From Cyanobium sp. Morenito 9A2 (GTDB lineage: Bacteria; Cyanobacteriota; Cyanobacteriia; PCC-6307; Cyanobiaceae), in the NCBI RefSeq assembly GCF_024345575.1, contig NZ_JAGQBJ010000001.1, positions 558,001 through 622,000 of the forward strand: DNA of 64,000 nt. The letters run 5' to 3'. This document shows, one piece after another, positions 8,705 through 18,069 of the stretch. The first letter of the stretch is position 1. Each line of letters opens with the position of its first letter. The position numbers and the translations under genes are program-made. The notes beneath the pieces were generated by a model. It made no database searches and was not told the origin of the DNA. It was given only the letters and a program-made list of their open reading frames with translations.

Positions 8705-9697
8705 TTATCCAATCCGCCTTGTCATCTTGCTGAGCATGCCGGTTGTGATTGCAGCAAAGACGTGCTCAACTCTTGCCCGCACGCTCGATCGGACCTTGTT
8801 CCGATCCTTTGCCTCCTCGCCCAAAGGAAGACAGCGTGAACCCTTTTCATGAATTCTGCTCTCAAAACCAGCCATTTCTAGTAGATCCTCATGGCCCGCC
8901 CCTGCGTAGCCTGAATCAGCCCAGACGAGATCTTCCCGCTTCTTTGGATCTATCACCTGCGTAAGCAGCTGGCTTTCGTGAATGTTGGCTGCGGTCAATG
9001 GAGCATCTGCGGATGAAGCCGTGAGTGGCGTCAATGCAGATGCGTTCTTGTACCCGTAGTGGCTGATGCCGTTCTTTTTTGACCCAGCGAGCATCACGAT
9101 CCTTCTGCCGCAGGCGCTCTGGCTCGTTGCCCCACGCTTCTGGCAGCTGGTTTCGCTTTATGGCTTCATTCTCAGTCAGCGAGTTTCTCTGTTGGTGCTT
9201 CGCAGAAGCCTTACGGCTAGGGAAAAGGGATCAGTGTGGCATCGATGAACTGCCCGTCACGGTCCTCCAGTCCCTGGGATCACAGGTGCTCCTCAAAACG
9301 TTCAGTTCGCTCATCGATGAAACTCGCCTTGCGGAACCGCTCCCGGAGGAAGGCAATGGTGGTGGCATCGGCAATAGTGTTCATCACTTCCAACCCGACA
9401 AACCACTCCTCGAATGAGTGCCAATCGTTGACCTGGAATTCCAGATCCTCAACCGCAAGCGGAAGGCTTTGCCTACGCTGAGTTCAACAGCTGTTGCAGC
9501 ACGAGCATCTTGAAGAGGATGAGTGGTTCAATCCGCTTCCTGCCTGCATTGCCCTTGCGTTCATGGCTGTAACCTTTCTCCAGCAGTGGCCTGAGGGGCT
9601 CCCAGGGAATCGCCTCAGATGAGGTCGCTAAAGTGGGCCTCTTCTTAAGTATTCTGTGGTTGCGCTTCTCCTCATTCCAGAATCCACGCTCTCTCAT
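8705..9697 (-). pseudogene. IS5-family transposase, multiply broken
   Basis: Read from 9697 downwards, successive frames rebuild an IS5-type DDE transposase. The first fragment ends in LILFKMLVLQQLL; a second frame gives LEFQVNDWHSFEEWFVG and ERFEEHL; then an in-frame TGA (9280-9282) sits where Arg is expected before SQGLEDRDGQFIDATLIP. Further frame changes occur near 9480, near 9230, near 9080 in an A-run and again near 9030, before the C-terminal piece with LVWADSGYAGAG. With at least one nonsense and four frame lesions the element cannot make transposase. Terminal inverted repeats were not identified. Confidence 0.85.
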
Positions 9698-10424
9698 TCA
9701 GCCGTACTGAGTTGAAGGCATTTAATGTCATCTTTAACAAGCTGTAAGGGTGTGGCGCGAGGTTTTTCGAGGAACTCTACAGTGGATTCGTTATAGGCTG
9801 CCAATGAGTTGTGTGGATTTCTAGTATTTCCTTGTTGCACCGTGAATTTCTTGATGACGACGATTGATTCGGGGTCACACCTATCTTTGTCCTGGCTTTA
9901 TTAGGGAAGCAAGCATGAGCTTGATTGCAATCAATAGGCCAGCTTTCAGTAATCACGCCGAAACGCATGCTGCTAAAGTATTGAGGCAAGAAAGTCATTG
10001 ATTGTCGCTTGGCCAATGTGCAGCTCAGGCGAAGAGGGCTAACAGGAGGTAAATCGACAATATTTCACCTGTATTGACGATAGTATTGCGGGATGTGAAT
10101 GAAGGTTCTCGTCGGAACTTTGCTGGATCAATCCGAGTGCATGAATGCATCTATCGTATGTCCTTAAAATTGCCTGAGAGTTCTTGGGCAGACCCCTGAG
10201 ATTGTGGTCTTCTTCGCGCGGCTTAGGCGCCAGGCTCCCTGAGAATCGCTTCATCTTTAGGCAGGCCAAGCGCCCGCTAAACCCCAAAAAGACCCTGGTG
10301 GCTGGGGATCTTGCTACCACCTGCTTCATCAGAAGCCGCACCAAGCAGGATCGGCTTCACGGCGAGCCAAATGGACGACACCATCTCGAAAAGCTAGAAT
10401 GTGCGGGTTGATGCATCCTAAGCA
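9698..10424. other. AT-richer intergenic region upstream of the pilin gene
   Basis: About 730 bases between the dead transposase and the pilin. Open frames on the - strand (9777-10016 and 10039-10344) have no recognisable motif and I do not call them as genes; one or both may be decayed coding sequence. The last 100 bases before the pilin ATG should hold its promoter; a TAGAAT hexamer about 30 bases before the start codon is a possible -10 element, but no clear -35 partner was seen. Confidence 0.35.
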
Positions 10425-10826
10425 ATGCGTACCCGCACACAGCTGGCCTTGATCCAGAGCCTTCAGGCTCGTCGCAAGGCCACCAAAAACGCCTTCACCC
10501 TCGTCGAACTGATGATCGTGGTGGCTGTCATTGGCATTCTCTCCGCCGTGGCTCTGCCCCAGTACCTCCAGGCCCGTAACCGTGCCTCTGCCGGGGCCGC
10601 TGTTGGTGAGGCCATCGGCCTGGCGAAGGAATGTGCCGTCGGCCAGGCTGCCAAGCTGCTCGCCACCCCAAGAGGCCAAACCTGTGATGGCAGCGCTGGG
10701 CAATCTTTCACCGCTACCTGGTCAGGAGATGCCAATGGCGTGCGTTGCTTGACAGCAACTGCAGGAGCCGGAACGACCAGCTTCAACGTCGTGGCCTCCA
10801 CCACCGGTGCCCTGTCCTGCTCCTGA
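10425..10826 (+). CDS. Type IV pilin (PilA-like major or major-type pilin)
   Basis: The 133-residue prepilin has a 23-residue basic leader ending KNA, then FTLVELMIVVAVIGILSAVA with Glu at mature position 5, the classical PilD-processed N-terminus. The -1 residue is Ala rather than the usual Gly, which PilD may tolerate. The mature part is short (about 110 residues) with four cysteines that could form two disulfides. It stands alone on the + strand, followed by a strong terminator, away from the minor-pilin operon at 19.7-25.7 kb, as expected for a highly expressed structural pilin. Assembly at the cell envelope and roles in motility or DNA uptake are family knowledge. Confidence 0.85.
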   Translation: MRTRTQLALIQSLQARRKATKNAFTLVELMIVVAVIGILSAVALPQYLQARNRASAGAAVGEAIGLAKECAVGQAAKLLATPRGQTCDGSAGQSFTATWSGDANGVRCLTATAGAGTTSFNVVASTTGALSCS

Positions 10827-10863
10827 CTAAACATGGGGAAGCAGTTCTCCTTCACCTCCATGT

Positions 10864-10899
10864 GCTCCGCTTCGATTCCATCGAGGCGGGGCTTTTTTT
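10864..10899 (+). terminator. Rho-independent terminator of the pilin gene
   Basis: A 13-base stem (10864-10876 pairing with 10880-10892, two G-T wobbles) closes a 3-base loop and is followed directly by seven T residues (10893-10899). It lies about 40 bases after the pilin stop codon and separates it from the downstream TPR-glycosyltransferase gene. Confidence 0.85.
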
Positions 10900-10972
10900 C
10901 TGGCCAAAGGCTTGGTTAGGGCTCAAGATGCAGCTCACTAGATAGCCTGACGCAATCGCCCTTCGGGTGTTC

Positions 10973-12784
10973 ATGACCAATCCCCTTGAAGCTCTTCTGG
11001 AGCAGGCTTCGGCCCTGTTTGAGCGCTCCGACTTTGAGCAGGCTGAACGGCAGATCTGTGCGGCCGTCGCCTTGGAGCCAGAGAACAGCAAAGTTCTGCA
11101 TTTTGCTGCTCAGATTCTTCTGGCCCAGAACCGCAGGGAAGAGGCCATTGCCTTCTCAGAGCAGGCATTGGAGGCCGCGGAACAGCATGGCGATCGTTTG
11201 CTCGGCATCCTCCATCTGCTTGGCTCCCTTCATCTCGAATTTGGCAACGTCGATCAGGCCCAGGCCCTGGCCGCCAGGGCCGAAGGTCTCGAGCCGGAGC
11301 ACCAGGGGACCCTGTTGCTGAAGGCCAATCTGCTGCGCTGCAAGGGCAATCCCGCGGGGGCCAGGGAGTGCGCTGAGCGGGCTTTCGATGGACCCTTTCG
11401 CCACATGGCTCACTTTCTTCTCGGGGAGCTGAATCTGGCCGAGTTTGCCTATGGGCCCGGTGCCGATCAGTTTGATCAGGTCGTTCAGCTTAAGCCAGAA
11501 TTCAAGGAGGCCCGGCTGGCGTTGGGCCTCTGCAGGGCCCATCTAGGCGAGCGCGAGGCGGCAGAGCAGCAGTTGGCGTGGCTGGTGCGCCAAGAGGGAC
11601 TATCAGCTCGTGATTTCAACCGCATCGGCAACATCCGATTGCACCTCGGCGATCATCAAGAAGCCATCCCGTTCTATGAACGTGCCGTAGAGCTAGAGCC
11701 CCTAGGCGCGTCCGGCCACTCCAACATCGCCCTGGCTCTGCACATGCAGGGGAAGCTGCAAGAGGCTATCGGTCATTACCTGTATGCCGTTCTTTGCGAC
11801 GCCAATCATGCCTCTGCCCATCTGAATCTGGGCACGATACTGCTGCTGCTGGGCGACTACGCCACCGGCTGGGGCGAGTACGAATGGAGACGTGTCATAA
11901 CCCCGTTTCTGGACATTACCTCCGATATCGGAGTGCCCGAAATTGCCACGGACAGAAACCTGCCAGAAACAATCATTCTCAATCATGAGATGGGTATCGG
12001 TGACTGTATTCAATTCATGCGCTACGGCAAATGGCTGCAGCAGCGAGGCCACAAGACAGTGTTGGTCTGCCCTCGAAGCATCGTTGGACTGGCGGAACGG
12101 ATTGGTGGCTTTGATCGAATCGAATCCCAAACCCATCTTGAACTTAGCCCAGGTAGCACCTATGGCTGGATTCCGATCCTGAACCTTCCCAAGGTGTTTG
12201 GCATCAGCAAGGAGCGGCCCCTCCTGAACGACCCTTATCTGAGTGCTCCGGAGGATCGGATCTCCCACTGGCGCATGAGGCTCAGGAAACCTGGCCGGAT
12301 GCTGGTGGGCCTGCATTGGCAGGGAAATCCAGAAGCAGAGCGCACCACCCTGCGTGGACGCTCACTGCCCCTCACCCTCTTCGCTCCTCTCGCTGAGATC
12401 CCAGGTGTCGAATTCGTTTCGTTGCAAAAGGGGCCCGGCTCAGAACAGCTCGCTATGACTTCGTTCTGTGATCGGTTCGTGTCCTGCCAGGATGAGGTTG
12501 ATGCGGCTTGGGATTTTGTCGAAACCGCCGCGATTGCAGCCAGTTGTGATCTAATCATTTCCTCTGATTCGGGCCTGGCGCATCTGGCAGGAGCGATGGG
12601 TCTTCCGCTGTGGCTCTTGCTTAGCTATTTACCGGAGTGGCGTTGGGGTTTGGAAGGCGACCAAACTTGCTGGTATCCCTCTTCAAGGCTTTATCGGCAG
12701 AGTGCTCTCGGCGATTGGTTTGAAGTGATTGAACGAGTAAAGAAGGATCTGGAACTGTTATTGCTCGATTCTTTGATCGATTGA
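10973..12784 (+). CDS. TPR-repeat protein with C-terminal glycosyltransferase (GT9-like) domain
   Basis: The ATG at 10973 is preferred; a GTG two codons upstream is equally in frame. Residues about 1-290 are tetratricopeptide repeats (for example AIPFYERAVELEPLGASGHS). The C-terminal half has NHEMGIGDCIQFMRYGKWL, VGLHWQGNPEAE and IISSDSGLAHLAGAMGLPLW, the nucleotide-sugar site pattern of heptosyltransferase/GT9-like enzymes. TPR-GT fusions of this layout commonly glycosylate proteins or surface sugars. It follows the pilin gene on the same strand beyond a terminator, so pilin glycosylation is a reasonable but untested idea. Confidence 0.7.
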   Translation: MTNPLEALLEQASALFERSDFEQAERQICAAVALEPENSKVLHFAAQILLAQNRREEAIAFSEQALEAAEQHGDRLLGILHLLGSLHLEFGNVDQAQALAARAEGLEPEHQGTLLLKANLLRCKGNPAGARECAERAFDGPFRHMAHFLLGELNLAEFAYGPGADQFDQVVQLKPEFKEARLALGLCRAHLGEREAAEQQLAWLVRQEGLSARDFNRIGNIRLHLGDHQEAIPFYERAVELEPLGASGHSNIALALHMQGKLQEAIGHYLYAVLCDANHASAHLNLGTILLLLGDYATGWGEYEWRRVITPFLDITSDIGVPEIATDRNLPETIILNHEMGIGDCIQFMRYGKWLQQRGHKTVLVCPRSIVGLAERIGGFDRIESQTHLELSPGSTYGWIPILNLPKVFGISKERPLLNDPYLSAPEDRISHWRMRLRKPGRMLVGLHWQGNPEAERTTLRGRSLPLTLFAPLAEIPGVEFVSLQKGPGSEQLAMTSFCDRFVSCQDEVDAAWDFVETAAIAASCDLIISSDSGLAHLAGAMGLPLWLLLSYLPEWRWGLEGDQTCWYPSSRLYRQSALGDWFEVIERVKKDLELLLLDSLID

Positions 12785-13030
12785 AGTTCAGCAGTATGAT
12801 TTGTGGAGGCACTCATCACTCTGTAATGTTGTGTTGCCGTGAAGACCCCGAGTTATCGCATCTTTCTGCTTGACGCAGTCACGAGTCTCAGGGCACTAAA
12901 GGATAGTGATCAACTTGTATTTGACTTGACCTATGCTGACTTGAATGATCTCCAGCGAGCTAGTAGGATGGTTCGCATCAGCTTATCCATGGCGGGTTTC
13001 CTGGCGTATTCTTTAGCCAGACCATCGGTT

Positions 13031-13786
13031 TCAGCGCGCAGTCATTTCGGAAAAATGATAAGGTCTTTCGATGTATGCTTTGTCTTCGGGTATTATCTTC
13101 GTAGCAATAACACAATTCTGAGCAAACGTTAACGTGGAGACAGCCTCAACAGCTTGCGGTGACAAGCCTGCGATCAACATTGAATACTCTACTAAATTGC
13201 GATCACTCTGAGAAAGTAGATTGCGATTAAGATAGTCCACGGCGTGTTTCAGGATTTCTACGGCTGACCATGGCGAGTAGAGTCCAAATCGGGTTGGATA
13301 ACCGTAGATATCTCCTGAGTTCCAGTAGGAGGTTTCGATGTCTTCGATGATATAAACGCCTCCTTGTTCGAGTAGTTCCTCGAATAGAATCGAAAATGAA
13401 GTGAGCTGGTGGGGTGGAAAATGGGAGCCGTCGTCGATGATCAGTGGCACGGAGTGCAGAATTGATTGCATGGATTTTTCCATGGCTCCTAGATCCGACT
13501 GATCGACTTTTAAGACCGTGTACCCTTCGCCTTCGAGGCTCACGTCCCGATCAAGGCAATACACATGAGCCGATGGAAAGAGGCTTTTCCAAAAGATAAT
13601 GCTGTTACCTTGTCCATAACCAATTTCAACAATTCCGAACTCCCTTTTCCTTTGCCTCAAGGGTGCCAGGAATTGTGGATAAAAGCGATGATAACCATGA
13701 TGAAGAACCTTGTCCGTACCTGATTCGGCCCCGGCCAGCCGAAACTTTTCTGCATCGAATGGATTTTTCCTTTTCGAGCCGGTCAT
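13031..13786 (-). CDS. TylF/macrocin O-methyltransferase-like protein
   Basis: This is a 251-residue class I methyltransferase of the macrocin O-methyltransferase type. Signs are GTDKVLHHGYHRFYPQFLAP near the N-terminus, FGIVEIGYGQGNSIIFW as SAM motif I, LIIDDGSHFPPHQLTSF with the metal-binding acidic pair, and YIIEDIETSYW. Such enzymes methylate sugar hydroxyls, often of surface glycans. The gene is flanked by low-GC sequence with no close operon partner. A small + strand open frame overlapping its 3' end is not supported. Confidence 0.75.
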   Translation of the reverse strand: MTGSKRKNPFDAEKFRLAGAESGTDKVLHHGYHRFYPQFLAPLRQRKREFGIVEIGYGQGNSIIFWKSLFPSAHVYCLDRDVSLEGEGYTVLKVDQSDLGAMEKSMQSILHSVPLIIDDGSHFPPHQLTSFSILFEELLEQGGVYIIEDIETSYWNSGDIYGYPTRFGLYSPWSAVEILKHAVDYLNRNLLSQSDRNLVEYSMLIAGLSPQAVEAVSTLTFAQNCVIATKIIPEDKAYIERPYHFSEMTAR

Positions 13787-13882
13787 AGGATATGAGGCAG
13801 TAAGTTCGATGTTGACAGTCTTTTGTTTGCCTCACTTCCCTAGGTTGAGGAACGTAAACCATTGATTTCTCCACATGATAGG

Positions 13883-14761
13883 TCACCTCGTCAGCTCCTC
13901 ACCACCACTCACCCAGCTCTCCAGACCTTCCCCGAGAAACGACAGCCCCAGCACCAGCACAAACATCGCCAGCCCCGGGAACAGCGCCGTCCACCAGATG
14001 CCCGTGGGCAGCGCCGTGAGCGCCTGCTGCAGGTCGCTGCCCCATTCCGGGATCGACTCGGGCAAGCCCAGCCCCAGGAAGCCCAGGCCCCCCAGGATCA
14101 GCACCGCATCGGCGGCATTGAGCGTGAGCAGCACGGGTACCGAGGTGATCACGTTGCGCAGCAGGTACCGCCGCAGGATCCAGAGCGGCCCCGCCCCCAG
14201 CGACTGGGCCGCTTCGATGTAGAGCTCCGCCTTCACCTGGGCCGATTGGTTGCGCACCACCCGGAAGTACTGGGGCACGTAGACCACGCACAGCGCCGCC
14301 GCCGCGTTGGGCAGCCCTCGTCCGAGCAAGAAGGCCAGCACCACCGAAAGCAGCAACACCGGCAGGGTGTAAAGGGTGTCCATCAGCAACACCAGCACCC
14401 GGTCCACCGGGCCCCCCAGGTAGCCGCTCAGCATTCCCAGCGGCACCCCGATCACCAGCGCCAGCACCAGGGCCAGGGCCACCACCTGCAGAGCCACCCC
14501 GCTGCCGCTGAGGGTGCGCACGCCCACATCCCGCCCGAGCCGGTCCGTGCCGCACCAATGGGCCCAGGTGGGGGAGGCGTTGATCGGGTTCTCCAGGCCG
14601 GCATTGGGATCCGGCAGGGCGCCCAGGTGCACCAGCAGTGGCGTCAGCAAGGCCACCAGGCCATAGAGCACCACGATCAGCGTGCCCCAGCGGGCCAGGC
14701 GGCCGGAGAGCGATCGGCCTCCGCTGGGGGCCAGCCACTGGCGCATCGACTGTGGGATCAA
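13883..14761 (-). CDS. ABC transporter permease of the OppC/DppC/NikC type
   Basis: The 292-residue protein has six hydrophobic helices and the OppC-type N-terminal part with HWCGTDRLGRDVGVRTL, which is diagnostic of peptide/nickel-type permeases. The EAA loop that docks the ATPase is AAQSLGAGPLWILRRYLLRN. No ATPase, second permease or binding protein is adjacent, so it works with subunits encoded elsewhere. Substrate could be a peptide, nickel or similar; a nickel link to the hydrogenase cluster 30 kb away is only speculation. Confidence 0.85.
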   Translation of the reverse strand: MIPQSMRQWLAPSGGRSLSGRLARWGTLIVVLYGLVALLTPLLVHLGALPDPNAGLENPINASPTWAHWCGTDRLGRDVGVRTLSGSGVALQVVALALVLALVIGVPLGMLSGYLGGPVDRVLVLLMDTLYTLPVLLLSVVLAFLLGRGLPNAAAALCVVYVPQYFRVVRNQSAQVKAELYIEAAQSLGAGPLWILRRYLLRNVITSVPVLLTLNAADAVLILGGLGFLGLGLPESIPEWGSDLQQALTALPTGIWWTALFPGLAMFVLVLGLSFLGEGLESWVSGGEELTR

Positions 14762-14853
14762 GCCGTTGGCGGCAAGACGCCGGCAGAGCTGCGGCTAGCG
14801 TATCGGCTGCAGAGCTGCGCGTCTCCACCGCTCTCCACCCCGCCCAGCCCCGA

Positions 14854-15573
14854 GTGATCGACGCGACGGAACCCAAGGCCCAGGTGCTGGTCGTTGATGA
14901 CGACCCACGGCTGCGCGCCCTCCTCTGCGGGGAGCTGGGGGTGGAGGGTTACGGAGTCAGCGAGGCTGTCGATGGCCAATCGGCCCTGATCCACCTGCGC
15001 GCGGCGCCCACGGACCTGATCCTGCTGGATTGGACCTTGCCCGACTTCAGCGGCGTCGAGATCTGCCGGCGCATGCGCTCCAGTGGCGTGTTCACGCCGA
15101 TCCTGATGCTCACCGGCCGCGACGAGGTGCGTGATCGCGTCGAGGCGCTCGATTCCGGCGCCGATGACTTCCTGCTCAAACCCTTCTCGATCGAGGAGCT
15201 GCTGGCACGGGTGCGGGCCCAGCTGCGCCGCGCCGGCTATGCCCAGGCCGCCGCCAACCGCGACCGCCTGGAGCTGGCGGATCTCTCGGTGATCCTCTCC
15301 ACCCGCGACGTGAGCCGTGGCGGACGGCCGATCCAGCTTTCGGTGCGCGAATACGACCTGCTTGTCTGCCTGCTCAGACGCTGCAACAGCGTCGTGGACC
15401 GGGAATCGATCCTGCGGGAGGTGTGGGGCGAGAACCACTTCGGCGACGACAACCTGCTGGATGTTTACATCCGCTACCTGCGCAAAAAGATTGAGGCCTC
15501 CGGCCAACCCACCTTGATCCAGACCGTGCGTGGCGTGGGCTTCATGCTGCGCGAGGGGGAGACCCGCAGCTGA
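14854..15573 (+). CDS. OmpR-family DNA-binding response regulator
   Basis: The GTG at 14854 is chosen because it puts the receiver domain at the start (AQVLVVDDDPRLRALLCGEL); longer in-frame extensions run antisense through the permease gene. The phospho-acceptor Asp lies in LILLDWTLPDFSG, and the conserved Lys in DDFLLKPFSIEELLARV. The C-terminal winged helix is present (VREYDLLVCLLRRCNSVVDR, then DVYIRYLRKKIE and TVRGVGFML). It diverges from the ABC permease across 92 bases and is followed by a receiver-only regulator and, convergently, a histidine kinase. Confidence 0.85.
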   Translation: MIDATEPKAQVLVVDDDPRLRALLCGELGVEGYGVSEAVDGQSALIHLRAAPTDLILLDWTLPDFSGVEICRRMRSSGVFTPILMLTGRDEVRDRVEALDSGADDFLLKPFSIEELLARVRAQLRRAGYAQAAANRDRLELADLSVILSTRDVSRGGRPIQLSVREYDLLVCLLRRCNSVVDRESILREVWGENHFGDDNLLDVYIRYLRKKIEASGQPTLIQTVRGVGFMLREGETRS

Positions 15574-15677
15574 GCGTTAAGGCAACTCTCAGGTGAACGC
15601 CTGCCAGCCCTCAGTCAAGCTCCTGGACAACGGGTCAGAGTAGTGAGAAGGGCTTAAACTCAATAGAAGGATCGTGC

Positions 15678-16088
15678 ATGTCGTGCTGCACCCAGGCCAA
15701 GATTCACGTGGCGATCGTCGATGACGACCCACGGTTGAGGGATCTCCTGGCCCTGGAGCTGATGGATCTGGGCTGCACGACTGAGGTTTACGGCTCGGCC
15801 GAGGCCCTGCTGGAGTGCGCCGAGACCGCCCGTTTCGAACTGGTGCTGCTGGATCTGGTGATGCCAGGGCTCGATGGCCTCGCAGCCCTCAAGCGCTTGC
15901 GGGGCCGGGGCCATCAGGGGCGGATCGTGATCATCAGTTCCCTCTGGACCCTCGGCCGCTGGCAGCAGTTGATGGCCGGTGGCGCCAACGACTACATCGT
16001 CAAGACCAGCCTGATCGCCCAGCTGCCTGATCTCCTCGCCGCCCTCAGGCCTTGCCCGGAGTCGAAGCCGGCGCTCCAGAGCGCTTGA
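15678..16088 (+). CDS. Single-domain response regulator (receiver only)
   Basis: A 136-residue protein consisting of one receiver domain: VAIVDDDPRLRDLLALEL supplies the acidic pocket, LVLLDLVMPGLDG the phospho-acceptor Asp, IVIISSLWTLGRW the switch Ser and NDYIVKTSL the Lys. There is no output domain, so it may act by protein contact or as a phosphate sink. An AGAAGG ribosome site precedes the ATG. Its last 44 bases overlap the end of the convergent kinase gene. The receiver is similar to that of the neighbouring OmpR-type regulator (both share the DDDPRLR start), suggesting a related pair. Confidence 0.8.
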   Translation: MSCCTQAKIHVAIVDDDPRLRDLLALELMDLGCTTEVYGSAEALLECAETARFELVLLDLVMPGLDGLAALKRLRGRGHQGRIVIISSLWTLGRWQQLMAGGANDYIVKTSLIAQLPDLLAALRPCPESKPALQSA

Positions 16089-17553
16089 GCGTCAGCCTGA
16101 AATCGGCCCCACCCCCGGGGGCATCCGCCACCGACACCGATCCGCCCATGCCGCGCATGAGCGTGTCGACCACCGCCAGCCCGATGCCACTGCCCGCCGT
16201 CTCGCCCGCGCTGGTGCCGCGCTTGAACCGCTCGAAGATCGACGGCTTGTCCGCATCAGACACCCCAGGGCCCTGATCAACCACGTGCAGCATCAGATCC
16301 TCGGGGGTGACGCCGAGGCGCAGGGTGATCGGTGTGGGGGCCGGGGCGTACTTGAGGGCGTTCTCGATCAGATTGGCCAGGCACTGCTCCAGGCGCTTGG
16401 CATCACCCATGGCCAGGTGGTTGGGACCCTCCGCCCCCGAGCCCGCCCCCGGGTCCAGCTTCAGCCGATCGCCGGCATGGCGCTGGAGGCGATCGCACAC
16501 ATGGGTGAGGCAGTCAAAGGGATCAATCGCCATGATCTCCAGGCGCAACTTGCCGGCATCACTGCGGGCCAGATCCAGCAGATCGGTGACCAGATGGGCC
16601 ATTCTCTGGGATTCGGCCTCAATGAAGCCCAGCTGCTGCTGCTGCTCCGCATCGAGGGCCACCGAACCGCGGCGCAGGCGGCTGGCGTAGCCGCCGATCA
16701 AGGTGATCGGTGTGCGCAGTTCGTGGGACACCCCATTGACGAACGAACGCTGGCGCTCCCAGGAATGGTTGAGACGATCAAGCAGGGCGTTGAAGGCCGA
16801 GGCGATCGGCACCAACTCGGGCGGCTGACGCTCCAGCGGGATGCGCTGCTGCCCCAGGCTCTCGGTGCTGACCCCCTCCAGGCGATCGGAGAGGGTTTCC
16901 AGCGGCCTGAGGCCATTGCGAATGATCGGACGCAGCAGCAGTCCGGTGAACAGGGTGGCCAGCCCAGCCGTGGCGAGCAGCAGCAACTGTGCCGTGCGCT
17001 CCTGCTCGGCATTGACACTGAAATCCTCGATGAAGCGCAGCTGGGCGGGGCTCCCCTGCAGTTGGATCGGCAGACTGCTGGTGACGTAGACGTTGCTGCC
17101 AAGCTGGAACTCCCGGGGTGTCGCTTGGCTTTGCGCTTTGGTATCGGCGACTGAAATCAGTTTGTTGAGAGGAGCCGAGAGCGCAAAGCTGCCATCCGGT
17201 TGGGGAAGTTTGTAGGTTTTTCCTTCCTCCAGGCCCACCCAGACCAGCAGACCGGGTGTGACGATCTGAGTGAGCACCTGTTGCAGCCCCGCCGCCCCCT
17301 TGTGGGTGGCTCGACCATTCAGCAATTGCTCACGGACGCGGCCCACCATCTGCTCATGGGCCTGGACGCGGGCCTGGGAGGAAAGGCTCTTGTTGACCAG
17401 AAACAAGACGCCATAGCCGGCCAGCACAGCCAACAGAGTGGAGGTGAGAAGCCTGCGGCGGATCGACGCGGGTCTGCGGGAACTTGAGGTCTCCCCAGAC
17501 TGTGTTGTCCGATGGCGAGATTTCAGGGGCCAAAGCGACAGACGCATCCTCAA
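16045..17553 (-). CDS. Sensor histidine kinase (two-TM, HAMP, HisKA)
   Basis: The 502-residue kinase has a membrane helix near residues 34-53, an extracytoplasmic sensor region of about 130 residues, a second helix near 187-207, a HAMP linker, and the phospho-His box FVNGVSHELRTPITLIGGY. The ATPase part shows the N box NLIENALKYAP, G1 VVDQGPGVSDADKPS and G2 GSGIGLAVVDTL. It converges on the two response-regulator genes and overlaps the receiver-only one by 44 bases, so it is their likely partner. The ligand of the sensor domain is unknown. Confidence 0.85.
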   Translation of the reverse strand: MRMRLSLWPLKSRHRTTQSGETSSSRRPASIRRRLLTSTLLAVLAGYGVLFLVNKSLSSQARVQAHEQMVGRVREQLLNGRATHKGAAGLQQVLTQIVTPGLLVWVGLEEGKTYKLPQPDGSFALSAPLNKLISVADTKAQSQATPREFQLGSNVYVTSSLPIQLQGSPAQLRFIEDFSVNAEQERTAQLLLLATAGLATLFTGLLLRPIIRNGLRPLETLSDRLEGVSTESLGQQRIPLERQPPELVPIASAFNALLDRLNHSWERQRSFVNGVSHELRTPITLIGGYASRLRRGSVALDAEQQQQLGFIEAESQRMAHLVTDLLDLARSDAGKLRLEIMAIDPFDCLTHVCDRLQRHAGDRLKLDPGAGSGAEGPNHLAMGDAKRLEQCLANLIENALKYAPAPTPITLRLGVTPEDLMLHVVDQGPGVSDADKPSIFERFKRGTSAGETAGSGIGLAVVDTLMRGMGGSVSVADAPGGGADFRLTLKRSGAPASTPGKA

Positions 17554-18069
17554 TACCTGGGTGGATCTGAAGTTCCCCGTCCACCTTAATGGCTAGTTTT
17601 TGCTGGTGAGCCAACGCCTTTCCCATGCGGCAGCTGGAGTCCGTTGCCTGTGATCGCGCTCAAGCTGACGGAAGGAGATCCGTGTCAAGGGTTGAAGGGA
17701 GAGGCCGCTTGCCGATTCGCGTGATTTCGGTCTATGCCGATGTCACGGTCGAGACCCTGGCCTGGGCGGGTTCTGGCGCGGCGAGGATGCGCTCAGCACG
17801 TGATTTGAACCATGACATTCCCCCAGGGGAACAGAACAGGGACCAGGCAACTTCGTCCTTCTTCATGACAAACGCCCAGCGTCTTGTCAGCCATCCTCAG
17901 GCGGCACGTCTGATCGGCCCCATCAACCCTGAGCACCCGTCAGGGGAGGGGCGTGGGGCGCCGAACATCGAGGGCAGCCTGGCGGGATCCTTGGCCCCAT
18001 TCCTGGGAGGCCCCGAATCCAACCCCTGCCGAATCAGGCGCTTCGGGGGGTGAACCAGCTGGGCCTTCT
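17554..18069. other. Intergenic region with a short hairpin, no convincing gene
   Basis: About 515 bases between the start of the kinase gene and the stop of the methyltransferase gene, both on the - strand. A + strand open frame of 142 codons (17625-18053) shows no recognisable motif and has unlikely composition. A perfect 6-base hairpin (CCCTGA at 17927-17932 with TCAGGG at 17940-17945) is present without a T-run. The kinase promoter should be in the left part. Confidence 0.35.

Noticed and set aside
12839-13132. 97-codon + strand frame overlapping the TylF-like gene end
   Set aside because: Overlaps a well-supported gene by about 100 bases and has no recognised domain.
17625-18053. 142-codon open frame upstream of the kinase
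   Set aside because: No motif, no ribosome site, and composition unlike neighbouring proteins.
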